64,000 nucleotides of DNA from Teratosphaeria epicoccoides (Eukaryota > Ascomycota > Dothideomycetes > Mycosphaerellales > Teratosphaeriaceae). Below the pieces are notes generated by a model. The model saw only the letters and a list, made by a program, of their open reading frames with translations. It was not told where the DNA came from and made no database searches. The position numbers were made by a program, and so were the translations under genes. The DNA lies in NCBI GenBank assembly GCA_021401465.1, contig JADDMT010000035.1, positions 62,001 through 126,000 of the forward strand, written 5' to 3'. This document shows, piece by piece, positions 10,663 to 22,052 of the stretch (position 1 is the stretch's first letter; every line of letters starts with the position of its first letter).

Positions 10663-11679
10663 ACTAGCATTGCCGCTTCTCAAGATAGTTAAGCACTTCT
10701 GTTCACGGGTCACGCAGGCTCCGCTGGTACTGCCTCGCAACTACAAACTGCTCCAACGCCACCAGTACGCACCGTCCCTCAAACCACAATCCCTTCACGA
10801 CATTGGATTCCGGGACTGCATCCTGCCCCCCTCCTGCAACGGTACACTCAGCTCCTGTACCATCTGCCTACCCAGTATCGCCTCCATGGCCTCGTTACGA
10901 GCTTCAAAAAGCGACTTGATAGCTTCCTCCGCCATATTATGTTCGCGCCGGACAGAAATCCTCGGTGATGCGCGAGCGACGCTCTCGATACGTGACTGTG
11001 GCATATAGTAGCTCGCAGAGCTAGTCCCGGATGCATTCGAGGTGCCGAAGGCAATCAGAAAGGAAAGGCTGTTCTAATCAATGATGGGGTCTTGCACATT
11101 GAGGGCTCGCCAAGCGATTTTGATGTTCCCTGTAGGAATCGCATACGCCCGCAGGTGGACAGGCGAGTTGAGGGATAAAGACGTACCGGTGATAGGTTAG
11201 GTGTCCGTTGTGAGCAGAAGCGGTGTGTATGGTTCTTGTGGGTGCTGTACGCGCATCTGGATCTGATGTTCGACAGTGCGAAGATTACTGAAAGGGCAAC
11301 GGCCCCACCACGGAGAAACAGGGGGTGGTGCATGGTCTGAGCTTATGGACCGAAAAAGGAAAGAGCGCACTCGTTGGCTGTTCTGAGCAGCTATGCAAAT
11401 CTCCTGGCTCGACCGGGATATCTACACAACCGCAGACCAAAGCAGTATCTAGAACATGCTCGGCTGCATCCAGTCCTTGCAAGAAACTGCTCGCCAGTGA
11501 TAGATCTCCATCGCTACCTCCCGAGTGCTTGAGCACTGGGTGAAGCCCAGCGAGACAACTCGCCACGACTTCTTCCCGGAATCATGTCCAGCCAATACAA
11601 GTCAATAACATGCTCTCGGCGCCGTCGCTGCGTGAACAATCATCATTCAAGACTTCCTTCCCTGAGCTCTGTCGCCAGA
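10663..11679 (-). other. Convergent spacer with orphan coding-like frames
   Basis: Between RPF1 and CENP-A, minus-strand frames look partly coding. One (11285-11566) contains VASCLAGLHPVLKHSGG and LASSFLQGLDAAEHVLD. It is separated by one in-frame TGA (11579-11581) from a 27-codon lead-in. Another, from an ATG at 11004 to 10795, contains EEAIKSLFEARNEAMEAIL. No start-to-stop model joins them. A decayed minus-strand gene is possible; function unknown. Confidence 0.3.
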
Positions 11680-12245
11680 CTATCCTAAACCACCCCAAGC
11701 CCCCCGTATTCGTCTCGCCAGCTGCAAATCCTTCTGCATGATCGTCACTCTCTTCGCATGAATCGCACACAAGTTTGTATCCTCAAACAAATGCACCAGA
11801 AACGCCTCCGCGGCCTCTTGCAGCGCCTGAATCGCTTGGCTTTGCCATCTCGTGACGCCCGAAGAAATCGGGGCCATATTCAGCGAAATTTCCCGTACCT
11901 ATCACAGTCCCGGACATCAATATCCCGCTCTCCTCACCGCGTTCAGAGCTTTGCATGGCGCTCACTCACCAACCTCGAAAACGGCAACTTCGCCATCAAC
12001 AGATCCGTGCTCTTCTGGTATCGCCTGATCTCCCTCAACGCCACCGTCCCCGGCTTGTATCTCGGTTTCCGCCTTCCAGGACTACCTGCCGCAGCGCCAT
12101 ATCCACTACTTCGTCGCGGAGCTTTGCTCGAGAGACCCGGTCGACCGGTGCCTGGGTGTGATTTCCCGCCCATGCTAGGGCGACCGCGACGAGCCATTTT
12201 GGCGCCGCCGCCGCGGGAGGAAGGACCCATCTGGGTGCGCGCCAT
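11680..12245 (-). CDS. CSE4: Centromeric histone H3 variant CENP-A/Cse4
   Basis: Two exons, 11970-12245 and 11680-11898, with a 71-nt phase-0 intron; 164 residues. It replaces H3 in centromeric nucleosomes and marks the kinetochore site. Exon 1 has a divergent, basic N-tail beginning MARTQMGPSSRGGG, then KPRYKPGTVALREIRRYQKS and the alpha-N/alpha-1 region TDLLMAKLPFSRLV. Exon 2 holds REISLNMAPISSGVTRWQSQ, where loop 1 is longer than in canonical H3, a hallmark of the centromere-targeting domain. Then come AIQALQEAAEAFLVHLFED and HAKRVTIMQKDLQLARRIRG. The N-tail is not the H3 tail (no ARTKQTARKS), and Q replaces the H3 proline in VTIMPKD, so this is not a replication H3. Confidence 0.95.
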
Positions 12246-12811
12246 GGTCTGGGTTCCTATGCCGGGGCGTGGGGCGCGTTGTATTCTGGAGGGGGAATTC
12301 TGATGTTGGGGAGGGAGTGGACGCGTCGGCAAAGGGTCGAGTAATCCTTTGTTCGCGCAGTCGAATGTACGGATCTGTGCGACGCCTGGAAAGACCATAT
12401 GGATGCTGCTCAATCGCTCGTGCACGCTTCTGTTGACGCGATTGTTTTGGCAGGCGCATGACGGCGTCCTCGGCCCGACGGCCCTAGCCAAGCACGTGTA
12501 AGCGCTGCATGAATCCACCACACATGTCTCAATCACATGCCGACGCATGGCTGACGTAAGGACACGCCATCGTTTGAACGTCGCCTTTGTTGAAGCATTG
12601 CAGCTACGTAGCCTTAACGCAACAAACAATCAACGACTTGTCCATGTCTTCTCTTTGTTGTTAACGACAACTTCGTACTCTGCTCGATCACTACTTGCAT
12701 CTTCTCTCCAGCGTTGAGCGATACAGCAAGTGTCATCCACACAGAAGAAGGTTTTGCTTCGGCCGAATAAAGTCAGGACACAACATTGTCGAGCACAAGT
12801 GTGCATTCGGC

Positions 12812-13668
12812 ATGGCGGCACTCATGGACGGGGGCGGAATGCCCCTGGAGCAATGGTTCTACGAAATGCCCATCATCACAAGAGTCTGGACCAGTGCAAC
12901 GGTAATATGCGGGGTCCTGGTGCAATGCCACATCCTCACGCCGTTCCAGCTGTTCTATAGTTATCGCGCTGTATTCCACAAGCAGCAGGTATGTCTTCTG
13001 AGAATCCATGATAGACTCGTCCATAGCTGATAATACATGCTGCAGTACTGGCGCCTCCTCTCCACCTTCATATACTTCGGGCCCCTCTCCCTCAACCTCC
13101 TGTTCCACATCTTCTTCATACAGCGCTACGCTCGCATGCTCGAAGAATCTGCCGATTCAGTCGCCCACTTTTCCTGGCTCATGGCCTACGCCTGCTCCGT
13201 TCTCCTCGTGGTAGCGCCCATGTTCAACCAAGCCTTTCTCGGAACTACGTTAAGCAGCACACTGGTGTACATTTGGAGTAGGAGGAATCCTGAGACGCGC
13301 CTTAGTTTTCTGGGCGTCTTGACGTTCAAGGCGCCGTGGTTACCGTGGGTGTTGATTGCATTCAATGTCGTGTTGCATGGGCATTGGCCGAAGGATGAGC
13401 TGTGTGGAATTGTTGTTGGGCACGGTAGGACAAACGCACCATTTAAGGCGGTGAAATTTGGTGGAGGTATGCTGATGCTGCGACAGTGTGGTACTTCTTC
13501 AACGACATATATCCATCGACACATGGCGGTCATCGTCCTATGGACCCGCCACAATGGTGGATCAGGCTCTTCGAGCGAGGAGCAGGACTACCAGCGCCAG
13601 ACTCAGATATTCATGCGGCTGCACTTAACAGAGACGTCGCGGCGCCCGTCGTGCCGGATGTCAGATAG
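12812..13668 (+). CDS. DER1: Derlin, Der1/Derlin-2 type, ER-associated degradation
   Basis: Three exons: 12812-12988, 13046-13424 and 13487-13668; introns of 57 and 62 nt with phases 0 and 1; 245 residues. Derlins are inactive rhomboid-fold ER membrane proteins that help move misfolded proteins to the cytosol for proteasomal degradation. The start PLEQWFYEMPIITRVWTSA is typical. Hydrophobic spans follow from WTSATVICGVLVQC through LSLNLLFHIFFIQ and FSWLMAYACSVLLVVAPMF to LPWVLIAFNVVLHG. The conserved ending GHVWYFFNDIYPSTHGGHRP is restored only by the second splice, which supports the model. An internal ATG at 12824 is an alternative start. The gene diverges from CENP-A. A second derlin occurs at 59139. 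Confidence 0.93.
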
Positions 13669-15366
13669 CTATCGTCAAGCATTGGCCTGTTCGATGATAT
13701 CACGATAGTCCACTATTCCTTGCTTCCTCTGCATGACTAGTTTTGACCTTCACGACTAGGACAACATGGAAAGAACAAATCAAGCACTAACGATGCTGGA
13801 CGATGACAGATACTACCAGACGCTGGCCTGATCACGATTGAAGAGCTGTTGTCTGGAATGTCAACACAATGCAGAACATTGAAACTAAAGCAGACATCGC
13901 TTTTAAGTTTCTCTGCAAAGAGAAACAGGCTGAAATTCAGCTCAAACAAGATTTCTACCACTGGCTGTACCATAGCTGTCGCTAGCGGCTGCTTCTTCTC
14001 CACAGGCAGGCCGGGACATGAGCATAACGAAGTCATGAGATTCACGAGTCAGACAACAGGTCGTATTGTGGCGTGCACCAAGGGCTGCTCAAGTTGTGAT
14101 ACAAGAAGCCTGGAACATCACATTTTTCGCGAAGACTCCTAGTAACACTAGAACAATCCGAGGAGAATATGGCTGTCGCAGACAGGCTGTGTCGTGGCGG
14201 GAACTAACGGAGGTCGAGATATGACGTCCCAGCTGGCACGGTCCCGCTTCTTTGTAGCTTCTCTATCCGATTTTACTAAGAGCTGTCCCCGGATTCTTGG
14301 GCAAAGACAGGCACGAGATAATGGAGCACGGGAGCCCGCGATGAGTTGTATCCTAGCGGACACTAAGGATTGCCTAAAAGATTGATGCAAGCTGCTTCTC
14401 TTCGCCTGTTACAAATGCAACATCAAGGGTTACGACTGGGTCATGCGAATGGACACCAGCTACTAGCTACCACAGCGCGGAACCTTGCTGCCGCAGCCTA
14501 TTCATGAGAACCTACGCCAACGCACCCGCTTCCTGGATTATTCCTAGGACAAGCAGTGAGTTTTATTGGAAGACAAAAAGTGTAGCTCATCACGCCCGTA
14601 GGCCTTGCGGCATGTGCTTGCCGCAAGCAGCCGCGACAAGTCATCCGAGGGTACCGAAATGTTGCTCTTCTAGTCTCTGTTGCGGTTGCTGAAAGCATCT
14701 GGTGGGCTCTTGAGGACTTTTCCTGGGTGCGTCCGGGGGCTCAATTCTGGCCGATATAATAATATGTTATGATCATCACGTGGCTCTCCGACCCACCTTG
14801 GCTGGCAATGATGATTATGGCCGCGGACCCTTTTGGGCGGGCCTCTGAGCCGGCGATGAAGAATTGTTCTATGAGGGCCAAGACGTTGGGCTGGAGGCTG
14901 GTATGTAAGGGCCAGGATGAGGTTGAAACTGGAGTAATGGTCCGGTGAGCTCGTGCGTGGAAGTACCAGTATCAACTGTTTTGCTGATCACCATGGAGTT
15001 GGCCGCGAAGCACTTGCTGCATGGCGACGTGAGGTTGAACCGGCGCACTGGGGATGTACTGATTCGCGGTGTGATATGCCCGATTGCCGTATACATATGA
15101 CACCATTTTAGTAAGCTGGACACAGCTCTCGGCTGTCGTCTGCAATCTGGCCGTTTGCGATCACCACAGAGCACACGCAATGGTTGGCCTTGGCTGCTTC
15201 ACGCGTCTGGCTTTGTAGTCAGTGACAGCGGCACCACGACAGAAGAGTCAAACAGACGCAGAATGTTTCTCTGACGTTCAGTCATCATACGTAGGCGCAC
15301 TTGCATATACATACCGCACATTGCTCGACGCTTTCAATTGCACCATGATCCATCGGAATTTGCCAG
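13669..15366. other. 1.7-kb spacer, nothing secure
   Basis: Only short openings occur, on both strands (for example a 103-codon minus-strand frame at 14869-15180). None has splice-consistent extensions or a recognisable motif. I see no tRNA boxes or repeats. Confidence 0.5.
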
Positions 15367-16146
15367 CTACCTCTTCCTATGCGCCTCCCTAAACACCCTC
15401 GTCAACGTCTTCGCCTCCCCTTCATCCCGTATCCTCTGCGTCAAATACCCCTGCAAATCTTCCCAAAATTCCTCACTCTTCAAAATCCCTGGCGCAGACT
15501 CCGGATCCACCTTCTTCTCCGCCTCCGCCTGCGCCTTCTCGCTCTCCGGCGCAGGAGTCTTCTCATCAATCTCCATCTTATCCGCCGGCTCTGCCTCCTT
15601 CGGGACCGGCGCAGCCTTCTCCGTCACTGGCGATGCCACAGGAGGTGAAGCTGCGCCTGGAGTTGAAGCAGCGCCGCCCATGACCATGACGCTGATCTCC
15701 ACAGCCTCGCCGTCCACGCCTAAATCTTTGAGCGTCTTGAGATCTGCGGCAGGCTTCTTGTTGAGAAGGAGCTTGATCTTATCCTGTGGCTGCCCGCTTT
15801 TCTGCGCGTACTGTGTCTTGACATCGTGGATCGTGCTTTCGAGCGTAAGGCCTAATATTGCGACAGTCTCGCCTCCGCGCATGGGCTTAATACTGGCTGT
15901 GACATGTTTCTGTTTCGCTTGTTGTACTGTCTGAGATACTGTCTTCCGTGGGAAAGGGTGGGTTTGTCTGGGCAGGATGTACTGTACATCGAGACATCAA
16001 TCTTCGCACATAGCCTGGCAAGACATGAGACGTACCGGCGATTGAGCGGGATACTGCCTGGGATCGCTGACATGGTCGGCAGAAAGCTTTATGGCTCGCT
16101 TGTCGAGTTGCGTCAGGAACTGTTTAGCGAAGGTGATCTCGCTCAT
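15367..16146 (-). CDS. GET5: GET5/MDY2-like ubiquitin-domain protein
   Basis: Two exons, 16036-16146 and 15367-15981, with a 54-nt phase-0 intron; 241 residues. In yeast Get5 bridges Get4 and Sgt2 and helps deliver tail-anchored proteins to the ER. The N-terminal block MSEITFAKQFLTQLDKRAIK with DPRQYPAQSPYILP is typical of the filamentous fungal form and is recovered only by splicing. A ubiquitin-like domain spans about residues 70-150 (ILGLTLESTIHDVKTQYA, then KIKLLLNKKPAADLKTLKDL). A Pro/Ala/Glu linker leads to a C-terminal helical segment (SEEFWEDLQGYLTQRI) that fits the Get5 dimerisation region. It diverges from CWC27 with 288 bp between starts. Confidence 0.85.
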
Positions 16147-16434
16147 GATGATCCTTTGGAAGGACGAGTAGAGTGTGTCGCTCTCGGTAAAGTACGCCAG
16201 GTTGCTGTCAGCGATTGAATCCAGGGCTGCTTTGGCTGAGTGCGACTAGGTAGTCCAGAGAACATTTATATATCATGTACACACGTGCATGTACCTGAAC
16301 TGAAGCGTCATGCGCATCGGATCAAGTGAAGTTCCGGGAGTCACATGCAAACATGAACTTCCATGATATCTAGAGCATCTTTGATGTCGCGCTTCGAGAC
16401 ATAGCACGCTTGGAGCACCAACATCAACTCGGCA

Positions 16435-17943
16435 ATGTCGTCGCTGTACAATCTGGAGCCGCCCCCAACGGCCAAAGTCATACTGAAAACAACCGCCGGC
16501 GACATCGAACTGAGCTTGTTCGCAAAGCAGACTCCATTAGCATCACGAAACTTCCTGCAGCACTGCTTAGACGGCTACTACAACAACACCATATTCCACC
16601 GGCTTGTACCGGGCTTCATCATCCAGGGTGGAGATCCAACAGGAACGGGGTCTGGCGGGATCAGTGCGATTAACAACGGCGATGGCTTCGAAGATGAGGT
16701 CCATAGTAGACTCAAGTTCAACCGGCGGGGGCTGCTGGGCATGGCGAAAGACGAGGGGGGCTCCAATGGGAGCCAGTTCTTCTTCACACTGGGGGTGACG
16801 CCGGAGTTGCAGGGCAAGCATACTATGTTCGGGAGGGTGGAAGGCGATACGATCTACAATTTGATGAAGATGGCGGAAGCAGAGTTGGCTGAGGGTGAGG
16901 GAAGCGAGAGGCCGCTCTATCCTACCAGAGTCACAGGCGCTGAGTTATTGGTCAACCCGTTTGAGGACATGGTGGCGGGGGTGCGAGAGGCGCCGAGAAC
17001 GAAAGATGTAGATGAGAAGGTGCAGCCCAAGAAGCGCAAGAAGCCGGCAGGCAAGAACGTGCTGAGCTTTGGTGGTGACGAGGGCGAGGACGAAGCTGGC
17101 CCGGTCCTCAAAAAGACCAAGGCAAACCCCAAGTTGGTCTCGGTCGGCGAGGAGGATTTTGCGGGACTGAGCAAGGCCGCTGTGCCAGACGGCAAGGGCG
17201 CCAAAAAGGCAGAGAAGAAGCAACGGCAACGGTCCGCATCTCCAGAAGTCGCAGAACTGCCGTCTCGGCCAGCTGCTTCAACAGCGAACAAGCCGACGGA
17301 CGACATAGAGTCAGAGGACGACGAGCCTGAGCCGCAGCCCAAGAAACAGACCCAACTTGAGAAGACAAATGCAGAGATCGCCGCCTTGAAAGCAAGCATG
17401 AAGCGCACAGTCGACACGGGACCTAAAGAACGAGAGAAACCGAAGAGTGCACTGGAAGCAATGATACCAGAGACCAGTACACGAGGTCGCAAACGAGGCA
17501 AAATGACCGACGAAAGAGGGGCAATGGACTTGTATAAAGCATTCAAGCAGCAGCTCGAAGGTCTGCCTGCGCCCGATCCAGATAGCGCCAAAGCAGAAAT
17601 CAACAGCAACGCCACAGCAGGAGCCGCGAACGGCAAAAATTCTGAAACCACTAACACCGAACTCACCGCAGAAGACGAAGAGCCAACGCTCTGCGACCTG
17701 CATTTCATTGCCAACTGCCAGTCTTGCAAATCGTGGGACCAGGATGAAAAGGCTGATGGCGATGGTGAAGATGACGAGGATTCGAGTTGGATGGCTCATA
17801 CGTTGACGTTTGCGAAAGACACTCTGGGTAAGGATCTGGAGTGGAAGAAGCGGATGGAGGAGATACAGATTATCGACCCACGGGAAAAGGGCCGCACCTT
17901 GAAGCAGGAGAGGAGGAGGGAGAAGGTGAGGGATAAGCGGTGA
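16435..17943 (+). CDS. CWC27: Spliceosomal cyclophilin CWC27
   Basis: Single exon, 502 residues. It is a peptidyl-prolyl isomerase-family protein of the Cwc/NTC-associated spliceosome. The N-terminal cyclophilin domain (about residues 10-170) has FHRLVPGFIIQGGDPTGTG, GSNGSQFFFTLG and GKHTMFGRVEGD. The usual catalytic Trp and several active-site residues differ in this subfamily. The long tail is charged and disordered, with a KKRKKP basic patch, and ends with the conserved coiled segment around MAHTLTFAKDTLGKDLEWKK and IIDPREKGR, which is specific for CWC27. The start at 16435 gives the usual N-terminus (YNLEPPPTAKVILKTTAGDI). Confidence 0.95.
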   Translation: MSSLYNLEPPPTAKVILKTTAGDIELSLFAKQTPLASRNFLQHCLDGYYNNTIFHRLVPGFIIQGGDPTGTGSGGISAINNGDGFEDEVHSRLKFNRRGLLGMAKDEGGSNGSQFFFTLGVTPELQGKHTMFGRVEGDTIYNLMKMAEAELAEGEGSERPLYPTRVTGAELLVNPFEDMVAGVREAPRTKDVDEKVQPKKRKKPAGKNVLSFGGDEGEDEAGPVLKKTKANPKLVSVGEEDFAGLSKAAVPDGKGAKKAEKKQRQRSASPEVAELPSRPAASTANKPTDDIESEDDEPEPQPKKQTQLEKTNAEIAALKASMKRTVDTGPKEREKPKSALEAMIPETSTRGRKRGKMTDERGAMDLYKAFKQQLEGLPAPDPDSAKAEINSNATAGAANGKNSETTNTELTAEDEEPTLCDLHFIANCQSCKSWDQDEKADGDGEDDEDSSWMAHTLTFAKDTLGKDLEWKKRMEEIQIIDPREKGRTLKQERRREKVRDKR

Positions 17944-18420
17944 AATTGTTGCCTGTAGAGTGATGCCGCGGACAGTTTTGATACCCTCACCAGAAGAAAG
18001 ATCACCTCCTGAAGATGTAATCCCAAGACTGTTGGAGAATGCCGGACATGATTATAACCGCGCTTTCACGGGTCCTGCAAGCCACCTTATCTATATTCAG
18101 GTCACAATAGCGTACCAGCGATGCCAGGTACTGCATCGCCGGTCCTCATGAACCACACTCAATCGAATCTGAGAACTTCATGGGATGAAAAGTCGGCGAC
18201 TGGACGGAACGGATGCCGTTTGACCCAAAATCTCAAAGACGCCCAAATGCAGCTACACTTCTTACGTGGAAGCGTCGTTCTGACCCAATCGACGCTCCTA
18301 CGACAATAGACCAAAGCAGAAGCACCGCTGGACCTCGTGCAACATCTTCGTCGGGCACCAAGATCGTCCTACAGTCTCTTTGTAGATTGAGAAGACCGTC
18401 CGGCTCACAGGCCTAGATGA
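17944..18420. other. Intergenic, nothing recognised
   Basis: Convergent spacer after CWC27. Short openings only; no repeats or motifs seen. Confidence 0.5.
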
Positions 18421-20408
18421 CGTCCAAGCCGCTGTGCCCATTCGTGAGTCACGCCATGTCAACTAATCCACTATCGATCATCTGCTGGGTGCGGTTGAGC
18501 CAACCGGAAAAAGCCGTCGCAAACGAGAACATCGACAACGAGGAGAAATCTATCAGAAGCCCCCGTCCTCCGCCTCAACCACTCGCGGCTCTGCTCGCCC
18601 TCACGTTCGCGACTCCTGCAAATGGAGGGAAGTCCGTGCGCTAGGCCGTGGTCCACATCGTAGCCCGTGAACATCACGATGAAGTCGAAGACCACACTGG
18701 ACGAGTACATAGCCAACCATGCTGTCGATTCTGGGTTCAAGCGGAAGATCCGGATTCGCAGCCTTCGCTGACCAACACCATACTCCAGGTCCTCGCCTCA
18801 GAAGAGTTCTCGAGGCCAGCGAAGAGCCGGCTGATGACGGCAACGGGGGGACAGTGTTTGTGCCTTAGTAAGCGCGAGAGTAGAATATGTTTTGAATACT
18901 AGAAGTGCGTGTAGCGCCGGTCGACAAGTCGTTGATGTGTCCCTCCTTTCACGAAGACTGTTGGAAATGGTCGCGTTTGGAGTTTGCCTCTAGCTCGGGG
19001 GAACCTTGTATACTCACGCAGTGTCGTAACGGAGTAATGCGGTCCTTCAGCGCCTCTTCCCGAAGTCTTACATTACGGCGAGACCTGCAGCCCTGATGTC
19101 TATGTATTGATACCATCCAGGTTGGCCGCCGCGAAGTCGTAGTGGACTCACTTATGACAACAAGATGACGGCTGATAGAATCTCGCGCAGCTGATAATGT
19201 TTGATTATTTGCTTTGTAGGTTCTTGACGGTTGGACAACTGAGAGGTCAACGGACAGATGTGCCCCTGGGCAACGCTCGCGTTTCCACGGAATGAAACCC
19301 GCCGATTGCGTACCTGATCAGATGCATTGTAAGGCTGGCAAGCCCGTGGCCGCAAAAATACTGAAAAGGTCTAGGCCAACCAGCAGTGGATCGCAATACC
19401 ATTATAAAGCCGTCGCAGTCACAGGCAAAACCAGAGCGAAGAGAAGCACATACACCAAGGACTCGCTCGTGGATGACTTTGCACCGAGTCTCGCAGCCAC
19501 GGGCGACAGAGTGTGCGAGCTCGGGCCAGAGGCAGGTACACGCCGCGACACCGGTGACTTCCTGATCTGTGAGGCGACGACGAGGTCAGCAAAGAGGTCA
19601 AATATCGTGTAGAGGCGAAATTTACCATCCAGACGGACAGAGCTCTAATGCCTAGGACCAAGATCGGAAGGCCAACAGTCATAGCCCAGAGCGGCATCTC
19701 GGCATTCAAGAGCGATGTAGGGTTCGACGTGGTACGAGCCTTTGGAGTGCAAATAGTTCTGCCGTTTTCTGCAATCGTGCTGTTCGTGTCAGACTTGGGC
19801 GACACGAATGTGACATGCTTCAATAAATTGCAAGCCTCTGCCTTGCAGATAGTTGTGCCGCTTCGTCCAATCGTGATATTCGTTATATTCGTGTCGGAAC
19901 TCGGCGACACAAATGTAATATCGCGACGTCCGAGTCCCATATTGATCCCCTGGGCTTGAGATTCGTCGCTAAGTACCCGCTGATGATAATCGTGCTGGTA
20001 AAAGTTCCTGTTGACTGTGATTGTGATCTTGTATATGCGTGCTCGTGGGTCGGTGTTGACAAGAAGCTGAAGGAAGCAAGAAAGGACGAGGTAAACACAG
20101 TCGAGACGTCGTTCATGCAGAAACCTCAAATGGCCCCACACAAGACTGGCAAGGGTGACGAGCGAAGCTGCGCTGGGAGCCCAGCGAAGTTTCCTGGGCA
20201 AGCAAATGACACTCACTCGTGCCGATCAGGCGTCAAGGACCAGTGGTCGATTGACCTCTTCCAGGGTTCGACCAGCTGCTCTCCCGGTGCCCGTCAAGAC
20301 CTCACGCACATCCCACAGTAGCTACGAGCGTAAACCATCAAGTTCCGAGCGTCGACTGCGCCAGAAGTCAGCCCATTCGAGCGTCGTTTGCCCCAACAAG
20401 AACCGCAT
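18421..20408 (-). pseudogene. Decayed gene for a multi-span membrane protein
   Basis: A minus-strand reading frame starts at an ATG at 20408 (MRFLLGQTTLEWADFWRSRR). It continues past an in-frame TAG (LLWDVREVLTGTGRAAGR follows) and a TGA into a 265-codon opening at 19419-20216. That part has two hydrophobic stretches, then an N-glycosylation-rich region with a repeated FVSPxSDTN motif, then AMTVGLPILVLGIRALSVWM. A plausible 60-nt intron (donor GTAAAT at about 19641) joins a segment ending LVYVLLFALVLPVTATAL, followed in frame by TAA and protein-like sequence. A further membrane segment (SSSVVFDFIVMFTG) lies near 18700. Four or more in-frame stops rule out one intact product unless splicing removes them; I found no such introns. 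The family is not recognised; the layout suggests a fungal plasma-membrane protein. Confidence 0.55.
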
Positions 20409-20630
20409 TATGTCGATTGTTCTAGAGATCAAGCGCGCGAACTATTGATTGCCTGAAGACTCGCCCGCCTGATTTGCAGACCGCATGAGATACTGAGCGG
20501 CCCATCCGCCAATCGACCCCTTCAAGCAGCCTCAACATCTTGTGCAAGTCAACCTGCACACAACGCGTCCGGTCGGCACCAGCACAGGACTCGACTGTCT
20601 CTAAGCACAGAAGCAGTCCATATGGGCTTT

Positions 20631-22052
20631 TCATACATCCAGGACTCTACTCCAATCACTGTCGCCTTCTCCTATTCGCCGGAATTCCACGCCCTCCCCA
20701 AAGTACCCCGCTTCATTCCAAGCTTTCATCGTCGGACCATCATAGGGACCATGGTTTTCGCCACCATCCCTGGCATCGCTCCAACGATACTCCCACGTTT
20801 CCAACCCATCAGAAACAGCGCCGTCCGCAGCATCACCATTCGAGCTTTCCTGTTTCCGCGCTTTCCACTCCTCTCCTGTCTCCCTTAAGTACTGCCGCAT
20901 GAGCTTCTCGCGTTCAGTGTCATATATTTCGTGTTGCTGCCGCGAATACAGCGCATCTGCAGCACCTGTGATCGCATCGACAGCATGTCTCCGCTTCGCT
21001 TCTGCAGGATCGAAAGACGTAGCATGGCCATTACCATGTACGGTCGCGTCTCCAACGTCCATGGCATCGTCCTTTTGTTTCTGCTTCTTCTGCTTCCACT
21101 TTGGTACCTTTTTCTCTTGGTGCTCCTTCTTCTTGCCTCTCTCTAGCCGCTGCAGCGCTTCGAGCGGCGTTTCTCCTGTCTCTAGTTGCGCGATGAGCCG
21201 TGACAAGAGATCTGAAGTCAATGCAGCGTCATCCTCAGCATCTTTTCTTCGTCGCTCATCGTCTCGTTTCTCCTGCGCTGCTTTGGCTTTCTTCATGTCC
21301 TTTTTGCTCAGGCCGTCGAGCCACGAGTCGTTCACTGCATCTGGGTCAGCAGCTTTCCTGACATAATTCCCGCTCTCGTCGAATCTCCCCTCTTCCTCCT
21401 CGTCTTTCAGATTAAACGCATCCAACTTGGGCGCATGCCTCTTCTTTCCACCAGCGCCAATCTCCTTGGCCAAGTCCTCTTCCATCTCCTCATCTAGTAG
21501 GTCTCTCCCCTCGTCACTACCCGAGTCCGAGCTCGAATCTACATCCCGCTCCCTCTTCTTGCCTTTTTGATTTCTTGGCAATGGATCGAATGCCACATGA
21601 CCACCGCTTTTGCTACCCATCACCTGCCCTTCAATGTCATCTTGCTCAAGAAACCTGACGCTTTTCTTCTTCCCAAGGCTCAAATCTTCATCTTCATCGC
21701 CATCTGCTGTCCTTTGCACTTCCTCCTCCATGTCGGCAAACATATCGTCTTCCTCCTCATCTTTGCTCTGTGCGACGCCGCTGTCCCCATTCTTGTTCCG
21801 CTTTTCTCGTTCCTCGGCTCTGGCGTTGAAATTGTCGTTGTCGGAGTCACTTTCGTATCCATCAATATTAACTGCATTTCGCTTGACCTGTGCTCCCGAT
21901 TTGCCTATTACGTCTGCATCGAGGATCAGGTCCTCTTCTGGCGCATCGGGTGCGAGGGTGGAAGGATTGCGGTAGTCGAAGCGAGGCTTCTTCGAGCTGT
22001 TGTCGTGCTCCCGAGCAAATTCCTCGCCTGCGCGTTTGGGTCGCGAGGCCAT
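20631..22052 (-). CDS. LIN1: LIN1/CD2BP2-like U5 snRNP protein with GYF domain
   Basis: Single exon, 473 residues. Human CD2BP2 is the U5-52K protein of the tri-snRNP; yeast Lin1 is its counterpart. The N-terminus carries a basic, then strongly acidic segment, including GKKKSVRFLEQDDIEG. The middle is a Lys/Glu-rich coiled region (DMKKAKAAQEKRDDERRRKD). The C-terminal GYF domain (about residues 410-470) shows TWEYRWSDA, GPYDGPTMKAWNEAGYFGEG and VEFRRIGE, which keep the GP(Y/F)-W-GYF pattern that binds proline-rich ligands. It shares a 395-bp divergent spacer with the acyltransferase at 22448. Confidence 0.92.
   Translation of the reverse strand: MASRPKRAGEEFAREHDNSSKKPRFDYRNPSTLAPDAPEEDLILDADVIGKSGAQVKRNAVNIDGYESDSDNDNFNARAEEREKRNKNGDSGVAQSKDEEEDDMFADMEEEVQRTADGDEDEDLSLGKKKSVRFLEQDDIEGQVMGSKSGGHVAFDPLPRNQKGKKRERDVDSSSDSGSDEGRDLLDEEMEEDLAKEIGAGGKKRHAPKLDAFNLKDEEEEGRFDESGNYVRKAADPDAVNDSWLDGLSKKDMKKAKAAQEKRDDERRRKDAEDDAALTSDLLSRLIAQLETGETPLEALQRLERGKKKEHQEKKVPKWKQKKQKQKDDAMDVGDATVHGNGHATSFDPAEAKRRHAVDAITGAADALYSRQQHEIYDTEREKLMRQYLRETGEEWKARKQESSNGDAADGAVSDGLETWEYRWSDARDGGENHGPYDGPTMKAWNEAGYFGEGVEFRRIGEGDSDWSRVLDV

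Noticed and set aside
16917..17729. 270-codon minus-strand frame inside CWC27
   Set aside because: Complement of the charged CWC27 tail; no independent start context or domain.
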